Positions 7,865 through 17,314 are shown, numbered from the stretch's first letter. The stretch is DNA of 64,000 nt from JBBIMP01 sp037444305 (GCA_037444305.1 JBBIMP010000018.1:1-64000), one strand, 5' to 3'. Notes: generated by a model not told the origin, from the letters alone. Program-made: numbers and translations.

Positions 7865-8917
7865 TCAGCGGCCTGCCGCCGCGAGCTGGCCGCAGGCGGC
7901 GGCGATGTCGTGGCCGCCGCTGTAACGGCGGTGCGTGGCCAGCCCCGCCCGGTGCAGAACTTCGCGGAATGCGGATTCCGTCTCGCGAGCCGTCCGCCGG
8001 AATTCGTCCCGCCCGCCGGCGTCGGCGTTGTAGGGGACGATGCTGATCCGCGGCCGCACGCCCGTGGCGCGCACGAAATCCCGGCCGAGCCGCGCCAGCG
8101 CCGCAGCGTGCTCCGGGCTGTCGTTGACCCCTTCGAGAAGCGTCACGGCCCACATCGGCGCGATGCGCGTTTTGCGCGAATGATCGGCAACGGCGGCCAT
8201 TACCTGTTCGAGCGGGTGGGCGCGGTCGATCGGCATCAATCGGCGGCGGACCTCAGGCAGTGCGCTGCCGATCGAAATGCCAAGACGAACCTTGGGCGCC
8301 TCTGCGGCCAGCTGGCGAATGCCCTCGGGCAATCCCACGGTGCAGACTGTGATGGCTTTGGCGTTTACTGCCATCGTGCTCGGATTGCAGGCGACGGCGA
8401 TCGCCTGGAGCACTGCATCGAGATTGGCCAGCGGTTCCCCCATCCCCTGGAAGACAATCCCATGAATGCGTTCGCCGCGGCGGGGGTCCAGTCCGCCTCG
8501 GACAATCCGCAACTGTTCGATGATTTCCCACGCTTCCAGGTTCCGGTGCAGCCCAAGCCTGCCGGTGGCGCAGAAGGAACAACCGAGCCCGCAGCCGGCC
8601 TGCGAACTGACGCACACGGAGAAGCGGCCGGGACGGTCGAGCGGAATGCGGACGGCCTCCACGGTGCCGCCCCCCGGAACTTCCAGGATATATTTGATGA
8701 ACGGATCGACCCCACTCCGTTGATTGGCGCACACCGTCAGCTTCGGGAGCGATCCCGCAGCGGCGGCCGCGTCAATGACCGATTGCTTTACGCGCCGGAC
8801 AAACTCCAGGCCGCCTCCGCGGTGGATGCCGCTCGCTATTCTCCGGGCGTCGGTCAGGGAAATGCCGGGAATGATTTGAACCAGTTCATCCGGAGTCAGT
8901 GCCTGCAGAGCAATCAT
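7865..8917 (-). CDS. rlmN: RlmN-type radical SAM rRNA/tRNA methyltransferase
   Basis: The 350-residue protein contains the radical SAM cluster motif CGLGCSFCATG near residue 110. It also has VFQGMGEPLANLD and, near the C-terminus, YSGGHDIAAACGQL with the Cys that forms the methyl-carrying intermediate in RlmN and Cfr enzymes. The family makes 2-methyladenosine in 23S rRNA (A2503) and some tRNAs. The N-terminal helical domain starts MIALQALTPDELVQ and is short. It is a stand-alone gene, and RlmN is more likely than the resistance enzyme Cfr because no resistance context is present. Confidence 0.8.
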   Translation of the reverse strand: MIALQALTPDELVQIIPGISLTDARRIASGIHRGGGLEFVRRVKQSVIDAAAAAGSLPKLTVCANQRSGVDPFIKYILEVPGGGTVEAVRIPLDRPGRFSVCVSSQAGCGLGCSFCATGRLGLHRNLEAWEIIEQLRIVRGGLDPRRGERIHGIVFQGMGEPLANLDAVLQAIAVACNPSTMAVNAKAITVCTVGLPEGIRQLAAEAPKVRLGISIGSALPEVRRRLMPIDRAHPLEQVMAAVADHSRKTRIAPMWAVTLLEGVNDSPEHAAALARLGRDFVRATGVRPRISIVPYNADAGGRDEFRRTARETESAFREVLHRAGLATHRRYSGGHDIAAACGQLAAAGR

Positions 8918-9029
8918 AACAGGGGAGACAGGCGGTGCCGCCCTTTCAGGGCTTCCGGTTCACCTCCTGTCCGGCGATCCCAGGGCTTACGCCCTGGGCT
9001 TTCCTGCAGGACCCTTTCAGGGTCCATCA

Positions 9030-9142
9030 TTTAGGTATCACCCCGGCCGGTCCGTTTTCAGAGTCCGCGTTTAGGTATCACCCCGGCCGGTCCCCTTTCA
9101 GGATTTGTTGTTTGGGTTCGATACCGGCCTATTCCTTTTCAG
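9030..9142. repeat. Short direct repeats, three copies at about 40-base spacing
   Basis: TTTAGGTATCACCCCGGCCG followed by GTCC and a TTTTCAG/CTTTCAG ending occurs at 9030-9061 and 9070-9101. A third, degenerate copy lies at about 9109-9142. Just before them are CCCTTTCAGGG and CCCAGGGCTTACGCCCTGGG palindromes. They fill the gap between rlmN and the decayed DUF5916 gene. Three imperfect copies without uniform spacers do not make a CRISPR array. Confidence 0.6.
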
Positions 9143-9174
9143 GATTCCTCACCTTGGTGTCTGTCTGCAATCCT

Positions 9175-11007
9175 CTAAAAGGCGAACAGGTAGTTGAGTT
9201 TGACGGCGAGGGAACGGTTCCGGATGTTGAACACGCCGCCCCACTCGTCGGTCTCATTGTACACGATGAAGAAATCGCTCCCCGGCCGGACGATCCAGTT
9301 GAAGCGGATATTGCTGGAGAACAGCCGGCTGTCGGTGTTGTACTGAAAGAGCGTCAGCAGAGCCATGTCGTTGCCGAAGGCAACCTGGAAGCGCGTGGAC
9401 ACCAGCTGAGTCGTGAACTTGCCCGCGGGGAGATCCACCCAGTTCACTTCGTAGCGGCCCGAGAGATCGAAATACCGGTTGATCCGGTAGCTGGTGTCGG
9501 CGGAGATTCGATCGCGCTCCCCGTTCCAGAACCCGCCCGTGTCGTAGGCCAGATTGAGGCGCACGTGCCTCCGGCGGAATGTGTCCAGACGTGCGGAGAA
9601 CGTGTTGAAGCGGTAGACTCCCGGCTGGATGGCCACTCCTGTCCTCAGCGCGAAAGGCTCCTCGATCTGCTCGAGCTGATTGACGACGGCTAAGGTCAGG
9701 GCGTCTCCGCTCTCGAACGTCGTGCCGACCGTGAGTTCACGGGTGCGGGTCTCGAGTATGTTCCCCTGGTCGGTCACGTACTGCAGCGAAGCGGAAAAAT
9801 CGAACTTGCGCACCCACTCCAGGCCCGGCCGCGGGCTGTAGCGCAGCTCGCCGGCGTTCTGCCGGCTGCCCGGCCGCCGCACGAAGCCGATCCCCGGCTG
9901 AAAGTTCTCCCCGGCGTCCATATACCGGTAATCGGCCCCCCAGCGGTCGGTGTCGTAGGCGAAGCGCAGATAGGCGGAGTGCGCGCCCTCTTCGATGTCA
10001 GGCGCGTCCACCTTTGCCAGGAAGCCCTCGAGCGCCCAGGCCTGCTTGAAGAGAAAGCCGGCATCCGCTCCGAAGACTCGATTGAAGCCGCCGCCTCCTT
10101 CGCGGTTGGTGAACAGCGCACCGATGCTGGAACGGCTCTCGATGTCGCGGCGGACGCGCAGGACGGTGAAGTTGTCGGCTGCAAAGCCGTGCTCCTCGCC
10201 CGTCTGAATGTTCATCGCGCCGATGCTGTAGGGCCCCTGGCGCCCGGAAAGGCGGGCGCCGGCGCGTATGGGAATGATTCGCCCGTTGGGCGAAAGGCCG
10301 ATGCGCCGGGTGAAGACGAGGTCGTTCTGGCGGGGCACGCCGAACTGGAACATCCGCTCCCCTTCCAGGAAGAACTGCCGCTTCTCGGGGAAAAAGAGTG
10401 AAAAGCGCGTGAAGTTGATCTACTGGACGTCGACTTCCTCCTGGGCAAAGTCCGTGTTGACGGTGAAATCGGCGGTGAGTCCCGAGGTGACTCCCCATTT
10501 CACGTCCAGGCCGGCGTCGGCGCGGCCCTCGGTGGGCGTCCCCTGCCCGCCATAGCCCGCGCCGGCGAGCGCATAAGGCCGGGCTTCGATGCTGCGGCCC
10601 GGTTCGATCCCGCGCAGGCCGTGCAGGTGCCCCAGTTCCGCCGGCCGGTACCAGCTGGAATCATTGGGGACGAAAGGCCAGTAGACCCCTTCGTTCTTGC
10701 GCGGGATGTTGCGCTTGAAGCCGATCCCGAAAATCACATCGCCGCCGTCGGCCGGCGATTGAAAACGGAGGGACTTGAACGGGATGGCGACCTCCACCTC
10801 CCACCCGGCCGGATTCCAGCTGCCCTGGGCGTGCCAGACCGCGTCCCAGTTGTGGTTGCGGGTTTCAGTGGATTCGCCCGTTTGAAACAGGTCCTCTATC
10901 AGGCCGTTGGCGTTGGTGACAAACTGGATCGCGGTGCGATGGTCGTTGTAGGCATCGAGCAGGATCGAGACCAGATCGTCCGCGCCGGCGTTCTCGTCGC
11001 GGAACAT
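9175..11007 (-). pseudogene. DUF5916-type outer-membrane protein, truncated and interrupted
   Basis: Two frames (11007-10420 and 10419-9175) are in the same phase, separated only by TAG at 10422-10420. The joined product reads VNTDFAQEEVDVQ, stop, INFTRFSLFFPEKRQFFLEG. Relatives read through this point with a Gln, so CAG to TAG explains the stop. The C-terminal part is rich in alternating beta-barrel strands and ends in KLNYLFAF with a terminal Phe. The usual N-terminal CBM9-like part is mostly missing, since the frame opens at MFRDENAGADDLV, well into the domain. Both defects point to decay. Confidence 0.75.
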
Positions 11008-11222
11008 CGAATTGCCAGCAGGAAAATCAAGGAAAACGCGCCCCCGAAGCCTTCGATCGATCCCTCAGGATGCAAAGAACGGCTAAGAATATTCTCATCG
11101 AGAGCGGATGTCCACCATTAGCCTGGTTCTTTCTGTGTTTGTCCGTGTTCGTCCGCGTCCCAAGATGCGTGCTTCCCCCATTTCATGAATAATCCGGGTC
11201 AGGTGAGCCGGCGGCGGACGTA

Positions 11223-14200
11223 TCAGGGTGCGGCGGAGTGGCGCGCATGGCAGAGGGTGTTGACCAGCCGAAGCTCCTCGACCGTCCGGCATGGCGTTGC
11301 CGGCAGGCGAGGACTTGCCACCAGCAGGGTGAGACATCGCGCGCGGGAAATGGCCACGTTCAACCGGTTCCTGCTGAAGAGGAATTCAATATCCCGGGGC
11401 AGATCCTCTGCGCTCGAGGTCGTCATCGAGACGATAACCACCTCCGCCTCCTGCCCCTGGAATTTGTCGACGGTGCCGACACGGGCGCCGGCCGGCAGAA
11501 CCGACCGCAGGCGGTTGACCTGCACATTGTAGGGGGCCACGACGAGAATGTTCTCGGGCCGCATGGGGTGCACGGCGCCGTCCGTGTCGGTGAAGGCCTG
11601 CAGCAGCAGGTTGGAGTAGACCTCGCGCACTACCTGAGCCTCCTCCTCGGATTTCTGCGAGCAGCCGGCGTGATCCACCCCGATGAAGCGGATTCCTGTC
11701 GGGCGCAACTCGGGGTGCGCGCCCCGCTTGAGGAGGAGTCTGCGATTCTGGTTCTTTGCCTCCGGGTGGAGCCGCCCTTCATACACGGCCTCGGATATGA
11801 AACGGCAGACATCGGCGTGCATGCGCCACGTGGTGGGCAGAAAAATCCCCCGCTCGGGCGGGATCGTCGCCGCGTCGCGGAGCAGGTACTCGAGAACAGA
11901 CATCCCCGACTCGCCGGGATGCACGCCCTGGATCGGCTGGCCGAGCTGCATCTGGTCTCCAACCAGCACGATGTTTTTGGCGCTGGTTCCCATAGCCACG
12001 AGGTTTGCCAGCGACACCTGGCCCGCCTCGTCCACGAACAGGCAGTCGAGCCTGCCGTCCATGTCCGGGTGCGCAAACAGCCAAGCCGAGCCGGCGAACA
12101 GGTCGGCGGAGAAATCGAATCTTTCGGTGCGGGTTTCGTTGGCAATCTGCCGCCCTGCGAAGAACGATTCGCTGTTCATTTCGGTCGCCTTCTTGATGCC
12201 GCGAAACGTGAGCCCGGTTTCGTCGGCCCGCCTCTCCACCGCGTGCAGCAGATTGTGGATCGCCTTGTGGGAGTTCGAGGCGACGCCGACCTTCTTTCCC
12301 TGCCGAATCAGCTCCACGATGATGCGGGATGAGACATATGTTTTGCCGGCGCCGGGCGGCCCCTGGATGAGCAGGCAGCTGTTCCTGAGATTGGCGACGG
12401 CGCGGGTGGACTCGATGACAAGGTCCTCCTTCCCGCTGATGATGGGGAGACCGTGCTTGAGGCCCTTGATTGCAGGCAGTTGCCGGAGCAGCAGCGATCG
12501 CGCGGCCGGATACTTCCCATCGCCCGCCGCCATGGAATCGGCGAAGCGGCCCAGGGCATCGTGCAGCACCCTCGTATCTATGGGCCCGGAGGGTATTAGG
12601 GAAAGTTCCGCCGGCAGCGATCCGGCCGAAGCGCCCCGTTTCAACTTCAGGGTGCCTCCTTCCAGGTCCAGCGCCACGATTGTGCCGGCAGGTTCCAACG
12701 TTGCTGCAACCAGACAGCGGTTGCCCGGTCCGAGTTTTGAGTCCTGCGGCGGAAAGCGATACCCGGCGACGATCGAGCGCTTCTCCGTCCGCTGTGGAAT
12801 GCCCGGATCCAGGCCGAGTGCGCCGATGCACTCGTAGTCCTCCACCAGGTCCTCGGGCGTGCTCTCCTGGCGGTCGAACATGGCCCACCATGCCGGCTTG
12901 GCCTCCCGGCGGTGAAAACCGAGCAGGTGCACGACGGTTTCGCGCGCAACCTTCTCCTCCGGAGGGCTGCCCTTCATGAGTTTCTTCCGGCGCGCGGCGA
13001 TTTCCTCCTCCGCCTGGGTTCGGGCAGCGGCTTTTTCCTCGTCCTGGTCCTCCGGCGCCTCGAACCAGGGGGTGCCGTCCGGCCGCAGATCGAGCAGCCA
13101 CTCGCGAAGCAGGTGCGTGGAACGGCAGTCTGCCCGGTTGTAATCCCGGATCTGCTCCAGCAGGCTGTCGTCGTGCGTCAATCGCCACTGCTCGTAAACC
13201 ACGATGCTGTCGCCGGCGCTTGTCACCTCGCCCTCTCGCTTTTTCATGTAGAAAACCTCGAGGTCCTTCAGCGAATAACCCCGCGCGGAAGCCTGGAGGC
13301 CTTCGCGTACGACCTTGTAGAGGTCGACCAGCTTGCGGGCCCGCAGCAGGTGGTCGACTTCCGCCTCGCGCGTGCCGTAGCGCGAGGCCAGCCGTTTGAG
13401 CGCGTTCTCCTCGTAGTGGTTGTAGTGATAGATGTGCGCGCCCGGATGCGCCTCGAGATGCTCCATGAAAAAGTCGACTGCCTGCCGGAACGCCGCCATC
13501 TCCTCGTCGTGGTTGTGGGCCCAGAATTCGCGGAAGACCGGCTTCCGGCTCGCAAACCGGTAAACGCCGAACAGGTATTCCAGGCCCTCGCCGAAGAAAG
13601 GATCCCCTTCGATGTCGAAGAACAGGTCGGCGGCATCGGGTCTGGGCAGCCTTTCGAAGCCTCTGCCCTCCTTGGGCGGGAGGAGCTGCCAGGAGTCCTG
13701 GCCGGTGTCGCGCCTGTTCGTCTGCAGGCGCGCCTGGGTGCGCAGTCGCGTCAGGCTCTCCTGGCCGATCCCGTCAATGCGCCGCGAATCGGGCGTGGAG
13801 GCCAGTGTCCGGGCTGTGGCGATGCCGGCCTCTATCAGCCTGCGGATCTGCGACTGGCGGATGTTGGCGACGAGCGTCAGGTGGTCGTCGTCCTCCCACC
13901 GGCGGCAACAAAGATCGCGCCACCGGCAGAGGTCGCAGTAGCGGCAGCGGCGCGGGTATGAATATTCTGGGGGCGATGCGGCGAATTCCTCGAAGCGGCG
14001 CTGAGCCTCCAGGTGGTAGTGGCGGAAGTCGGCGAAAAGGAAAGCCGCCTCGCTGCCGTCGCCCAGCACCAGGTGCATCGAGCGGGGTGTGAGCCCCTGC
14101 ATCGCCTCCAGCATGTCGGAGTAGCAGCAGAGCTGGATTACGCGGGCGGCCGAAGGCGCTCGGGCCAGCTTTGTGTCGACCGCTTCGTAGCTGAATCTCC

Positions 14201-14558
14201 CAAGCTTGGAAGGGGTGTCGACACGCCGGAGGAAGTCGGCGTAGCCGAACCACGGGTCCTTTTGCAGCGCGGCCTGGTAGATGACGTCGGCGCCTGCGGC
14301 CATTGCCTTGCGGGTCTGGGCGGTCCTTTCTGCCAGGGAGCCATCCGTTGGGATTTCGACCGCCTCCAGGTCTTCGGACAGCAGCTTTGCGAGGTAGGCT
14401 TTTTCGTGTTCCAGCCCTTTCCTGCGGAGGAGTTCGATGCCGGCGTCCTCCCCGGCCTGAGGAAGAGGTTGCTCGCGATGGCGAAGGTCCAGCCATGCGC
14501 AGTGCTCACACTCGAGGAAGCTCAGCAGGGCCGAGGGCGCGTGCATGTGCGGCATCAT
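11223..14558 (-). CDS. RecB-like nuclease fused to RNase H-like domain and superfamily I helicase
   Basis: The 1111-residue protein is a TM0106-type fusion. The N-terminal part has GYADFLRRVD and YEAVDTKLAR, the Asp...Asp-x-Lys of RecB-like nucleases, then a Cys cluster (CRYCDLCRWRDLC) as in iron-sulfur nucleases. The middle has FFDIEGDPFF and a YNRADCRSTHLL segment, the acidic residues of an RNase H-like exonuclease domain. The C-terminal helicase has Walker A GPPGAGKT, Walker B LFVDEAGQ, LVGDQMQLGQP, VGTVDKFQGQEAEVV and NVAISRAR. It should act on DNA or RNA ends in repair or defence. It is a single gene with no obvious partner. Confidence 0.85.
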   Translation of the reverse strand: MMPHMHAPSALLSFLECEHCAWLDLRHREQPLPQAGEDAGIELLRRKGLEHEKAYLAKLLSEDLEAVEIPTDGSLAERTAQTRKAMAAGADVIYQAALQKDPWFGYADFLRRVDTPSKLGRFSYEAVDTKLARAPSAARVIQLCCYSDMLEAMQGLTPRSMHLVLGDGSEAAFLFADFRHYHLEAQRRFEEFAASPPEYSYPRRCRYCDLCRWRDLCCRRWEDDDHLTLVANIRQSQIRRLIEAGIATARTLASTPDSRRIDGIGQESLTRLRTQARLQTNRRDTGQDSWQLLPPKEGRGFERLPRPDAADLFFDIEGDPFFGEGLEYLFGVYRFASRKPVFREFWAHNHDEEMAAFRQAVDFFMEHLEAHPGAHIYHYNHYEENALKRLASRYGTREAEVDHLLRARKLVDLYKVVREGLQASARGYSLKDLEVFYMKKREGEVTSAGDSIVVYEQWRLTHDDSLLEQIRDYNRADCRSTHLLREWLLDLRPDGTPWFEAPEDQDEEKAAARTQAEEEIAARRKKLMKGSPPEEKVARETVVHLLGFHRREAKPAWWAMFDRQESTPEDLVEDYECIGALGLDPGIPQRTEKRSIVAGYRFPPQDSKLGPGNRCLVAATLEPAGTIVALDLEGGTLKLKRGASAGSLPAELSLIPSGPIDTRVLHDALGRFADSMAAGDGKYPAARSLLLRQLPAIKGLKHGLPIISGKEDLVIESTRAVANLRNSCLLIQGPPGAGKTYVSSRIIVELIRQGKKVGVASNSHKAIHNLLHAVERRADETGLTFRGIKKATEMNSESFFAGRQIANETRTERFDFSADLFAGSAWLFAHPDMDGRLDCLFVDEAGQVSLANLVAMGTSAKNIVLVGDQMQLGQPIQGVHPGESGMSVLEYLLRDAATIPPERGIFLPTTWRMHADVCRFISEAVYEGRLHPEAKNQNRRLLLKRGAHPELRPTGIRFIGVDHAGCSQKSEEEAQVVREVYSNLLLQAFTDTDGAVHPMRPENILVVAPYNVQVNRLRSVLPAGARVGTVDKFQGQEAEVVIVSMTTSSAEDLPRDIEFLFSRNRLNVAISRARCLTLLVASPRLPATPCRTVEELRLVNTLCHARHSAAP

Positions 14559-14610
14559 AACAGAACTGAATGCCCGGCAGGCAGGGCCCTCGGGACACGG
14601 AAAAACACAG

Positions 14611-14641
14611 GCAGGGCTTTTGCCGGCGGCAAAAGCCCTGC
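14611..14641. repeat. Perfect 14-base-pair hairpin without U-tract
   Basis: GCAGGGCTTTTGCC and its exact complement are separated by GGC, in the gap between the helicase gene and the Sel1-repeat lipoprotein gene, which diverge. No run of T follows on either strand, so it is not a standard terminator. Confidence 0.6.
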
Positions 14642-14753
14642 TCGCGGATTCCGGCTGGTTTTTCCCTGACGGGGACTATCCATCTATAAAGCCCGGGGAC
14701 CTTGAATCGGGCGGGTGCGGCCTTTATCATCCACGGTTGCTGGAGGAAAGTTT

Positions 14754-15371
14754 ATGAACTGGAAGGGACTGATCGTTCTCTCGCTGGCGGTGTGCATCGC
14801 AGGCTGCGGAAAGAACGGAAATAGCGGCGCAAAGGGCGAGGGGTTATCGGCTGACGAGGAGTGGCACAAGGGGATAGCGGCCGCGATGGAACGCGAGGAT
14901 CATGCCGCGGCGCTGGAACTGATCCGGCCGATAGCGGACAGAGGGGAAGCAGACGGGCAGTTCTTCATGGGCTTCATGCACTATTCCGGCTTCGGGGTGG
15001 CCAAAGACAAGGCGGAGGCGGCCCGGTGGTACCGGATGGCGGCCAAGCAGGGACATGCCAAGGCGCAGGCGAACCTCGGTCTCATGTATCACCTGGGGGA
15101 TGGAATCGACCGGAACCTCGAGGAGTCCATCTACCTCCTCAGGTCCGCCGCCGAGCAGCGCGATTCCGGAGCCCAGTTCATGCTGGGCCTCATCTACAGC
15201 CGGGGAGAGGGCGTGCCGAAGGACCCGGTCCAGGCTTACTTCTGGCTCAATCTGGCCGCCGAAGAAGGTGCGCCGAACGCCGAGAGCTTCAGAAACAAGC
15301 TTGCCGGGGCTCTCTCCGAGGAAGACATTGCCCGCGCCGAAGAGATGGCGCGGAATTGGAAGGCGAAGTAA
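14754..15371 (+). CDS. Sel1-repeat lipoprotein
   Basis: The 205-residue product starts at ATG 14754, preceded by GGAGGAAAG. It has a lipoprotein signal (LSLAVCIAGC, cleavage before the Cys). It then has several Sel1/TPR-like repeats, for example AQANLGLMYHLGDGIDR and AQFMLGLIYSRGEGVPKD. Such solenoids bind partner proteins or peptides. Anchoring in the envelope is predicted from the lipobox. It stands alone between divergent and convergent neighbours, and its specific role is unknown. Confidence 0.8.
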   Translation: MNWKGLIVLSLAVCIAGCGKNGNSGAKGEGLSADEEWHKGIAAAMEREDHAAALELIRPIADRGEADGQFFMGFMHYSGFGVAKDKAEAARWYRMAAKQGHAKAQANLGLMYHLGDGIDRNLEESIYLLRSAAEQRDSGAQFMLGLIYSRGEGVPKDPVQAYFWLNLAAEEGAPNAESFRNKLAGALSEEDIARAEEMARNWKAK

Positions 15372-15456
15372 GAGGCACGAGGCGCAGAGGGTCCCCGAAA
15401 CCCTGCGCAAGTCGGTCCCCCGCCCCTGATTGAGCCGCGGTCCGGTCTTCGCCCGC

Positions 15457-16278
15457 TCACGGGGCAATCCTGGCCGCCGGTGGAAACGCAGCGCTGGCGA
15501 CAATCTCTGCAGCATCTCCGACAGGCACGAGGAAACATGCGGCGAGGCCGCGTGCGTTTGCCCACTTGAGCCCCTGCTCCGGTCCCATGACGTAGAGCGC
15601 CGTGGAGAGAATGTCTGCAGCCAGGGCGCTCTGGTGCAGAACAGTGACCGATCCTCGAAAGGCCGCCGGCCGGCCTGAACGCGGATCGAGGATGTGACCC
15701 ACGCGCCCGCCCGCCGTGGCGCTGTCCCTTTCGGAGCCGCCGCTCGTGGCAAAAGAACCGGACTCGAATTCCAGAGCCAGGAACGGATCCCCGCGCCTCT
15801 CGGGGTGCGGGACGTAAGCCGTCCAGGGCTCGCTGCCGGGGAGCCTTCCGTGCACCGCCAACTGACCTCCCAGGTCGATCATCCAGGGAATAGCTCCATC
15901 GTGCTCCTGCGCACGCAGCGCACGGTCGAGGGCTTCCCCTTTGCCGAAGGCTCCCGAGTCAATCCAGGCATCCGCTTGTCGGGTTATAGTGCAAGCCTTC
16001 GGGTCAAATGCGAAACGCCTCATGCCCGCATTTTTCCGCGCCCTCTCCAGTTCTTCGCCGGAGGGAATCCGGCCTCCGGTGCGCAGTCCCCAGGCATCGA
16101 TCAGGGTGCCGACGGCCGGGTCAAAAGCGAAAGCGGACCATGCGGTCAGCGTGCAGCGCGTGCCCATCAGGTAGACGCTGCGGGTAACCGGTTTCGCTTC
16201 CTCCGAAGCAAAAGGACTTGCCGCCGGTAAAGGAATCGCGAGAAGGCTCGCAACCACTGCTGACCGGAAGCGCTTCAT
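15457..16278 (-). CDS. apbE: ApbE-like FAD:protein FMN transferase with internal deletion
   Basis: ApbE enzymes attach FMN to Thr or Ser of secreted proteins using FAD. The product has a signal peptide, VYLMGTRCTLTAW, then FDPAVGTLIDAWGL, IDSGAFGKGEALD, IDLGGQLAVHG and SALAADILSTALYVMG, all family landmarks. In relatives about 80-90 residues, including part of the FAD pocket, separate MGT from FDP. Here only a few residues do, so an in-frame deletion is likely. The start ATG 16278 overlaps the upstream stop (ATGA). It closes an operon with an FMN-binding protein, its expected substrate. Activity is doubtful. Confidence 0.75.
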   Translation of the reverse strand: MKRFRSAVVASLLAIPLPAASPFASEEAKPVTRSVYLMGTRCTLTAWSAFAFDPAVGTLIDAWGLRTGGRIPSGEELERARKNAGMRRFAFDPKACTITRQADAWIDSGAFGKGEALDRALRAQEHDGAIPWMIDLGGQLAVHGRLPGSEPWTAYVPHPERRGDPFLALEFESGSFATSGGSERDSATAGGRVGHILDPRSGRPAAFRGSVTVLHQSALAADILSTALYVMGPEQGLKWANARGLAACFLVPVGDAAEIVASAAFPPAARIAP

Positions 16279-16697
16279 CTGCGGCCCGACAGCCAATGTC
16301 CGGAAAACACGGCGACGAAAGCCAGGCCCACGGCCAGGTGGACGAGGGCGAGATCGTCGAGCAGAGCCGCGTCGGGAATCACCTGCAGGGCATAGCCCGA
16401 AAGGACCATGAACGGAAGAACGATCATCGCGATGACTCCCGATTTGCGCAGCCGGCGGCCGTTTTCCCGCCGCCGCCCGTTGTCCAGGATGTGCGACCGG
16501 GCCATGGCGCCCATGGCGAAAAGGAACAGCGGGGCGGCCAGGATGTGAATCTTCTGCATCACCGGCTCCAGCGGGTGGTTGACGACGGCGAACGGGTCAT
16601 CTGTTTTCGTGAAGTGTTTCAGATAGTAGTGGGCCAATCCGCTCACAGCCATCACGGCAATGAGAATCTTCAGAGACCCCATCAGCCTGCCGTTCAT
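16275..16697 (-). CDS. Small membrane protein of the flavin operon
   Basis: The 140-residue protein has about four hydrophobic segments (ILIAVMAVSGLAHYY, IHILAAPLFLFAMGAMA, VIAMIVLPFMVLSGYALQV, LVHLAVGLAFVAVFSGHWL). His residues in or near them (HYY, H in KIHI, SH, VHL, GHWL) could ligate heme, as in cytochrome b-like or DUF4405-like electron carriers. The ATG overlaps the FMN-binding gene stop by 4 bases, and its own stop overlaps the apbE start. A role in passing electrons from the membrane to the secreted flavoprotein is inferred from context. Confidence 0.65.
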   Translation of the reverse strand: MNGRLMGSLKILIAVMAVSGLAHYYLKHFTKTDDPFAVVNHPLEPVMQKIHILAAPLFLFAMGAMARSHILDNGRRRENGRRLRKSGVIAMIVLPFMVLSGYALQVIPDAALLDDLALVHLAVGLAFVAVFSGHWLSGRR

Positions 16698-17302
16698 TTC
16701 CCCGAAGCTCCGGTTTTCCTGCGGAGGAGCACCCGGTCGATTGCCAGGACCCGGCGGGCCGCCTGGTTCGTGGCGGCGGCAGTCAGGGTCGCACCCGCAA
16801 GCGGACGGATCTCGCGCTGGATGTGCAGCTCGCGGGTCAACCGCTTGTCCTGGTACTGGGCGTACCAATTGCCGGGAGCCATGTACTCCTGGGGCTCCAG
16901 AAAGGCCGTGACCTCGATTCGCTTCAATGCTCCTTCGGCGTCCAGGATGATGAGCAGGCTCTCCTTCTTGGTACGGATGATGTGCGTGTCGACGTAGGCC
17001 CGGCCGGCTTCTCGCCCGTCGTTGAACGCCGTGTAGCGCGCGATCAGGGCGCTCGCAATCGGGTTGCCCGCCAGCTCGCCGGCTTCCTTCATCTCGGCCT
17101 CGGTGAGGAAGATGCGTTCGGCTTTGATCGTGGCGCCGGGGAATGCGGAAATCAGCGCCTGCTCCCGCGTGATCAGTCCCCCGGATGCCGCGGGACCCGC
17201 CCGGAGCGTGAGGACGACCGCAAGCAAGCCGACGATCGATGCCGTGCGGTGACCTGACGGGAACCGGTTGAACGCCCTCTCTGAGGAATATGGGATCTTC
17301 AT
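16694..17302 (-). CDS. Extracytosolic FMN-binding domain protein
   Basis: The 202-residue protein has an N-terminal hydrophobic export segment (TASIVGLLAVVLTL) and an FMN-binding domain like RnfG/NqrC. Near residue 170 it reads REIRPLAGATLTA, close to the flavinylation motif in which ApbE links FMN to the Thr after GA. The middle part (ALKRIEVTAFLEPQEYM) fits the same domain. It sits between the porin and the membrane carrier genes in one operon. A secreted electron carrier, possibly for metal reduction, is the likely role. Confidence 0.78.
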   Translation of the reverse strand: MKIPYSSERAFNRFPSGHRTASIVGLLAVVLTLRAGPAASGGLITREQALISAFPGATIKAERIFLTEAEMKEAGELAGNPIASALIARYTAFNDGREAGRAYVDTHIIRTKKESLLIILDAEGALKRIEVTAFLEPQEYMAPGNWYAQYQDKRLTRELHIQREIRPLAGATLTAAATNQAARRVLAIDRVLLRRKTGASGK

Positions 17303-17314
17303 CGGAATCCCTGA

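Noticed and set aside
9030..9142. CRISPR array
   Set aside because: Only three copies, the third is worn, the units are partly palindromic and the intervals are not uniform spacers; no cas gene is near.
10420..10422. Amber codon recoding (pyrrolysine or altered code)
   Set aside because: TAG ends several intact genes here, such as rimP and nusA, so it is a normal stop. The gene also lacks its 5' part.
14611..14641. Intrinsic terminator
   Set aside because: The stem is strong but no T-run follows on either strand, and it lies upstream of both neighbouring genes.
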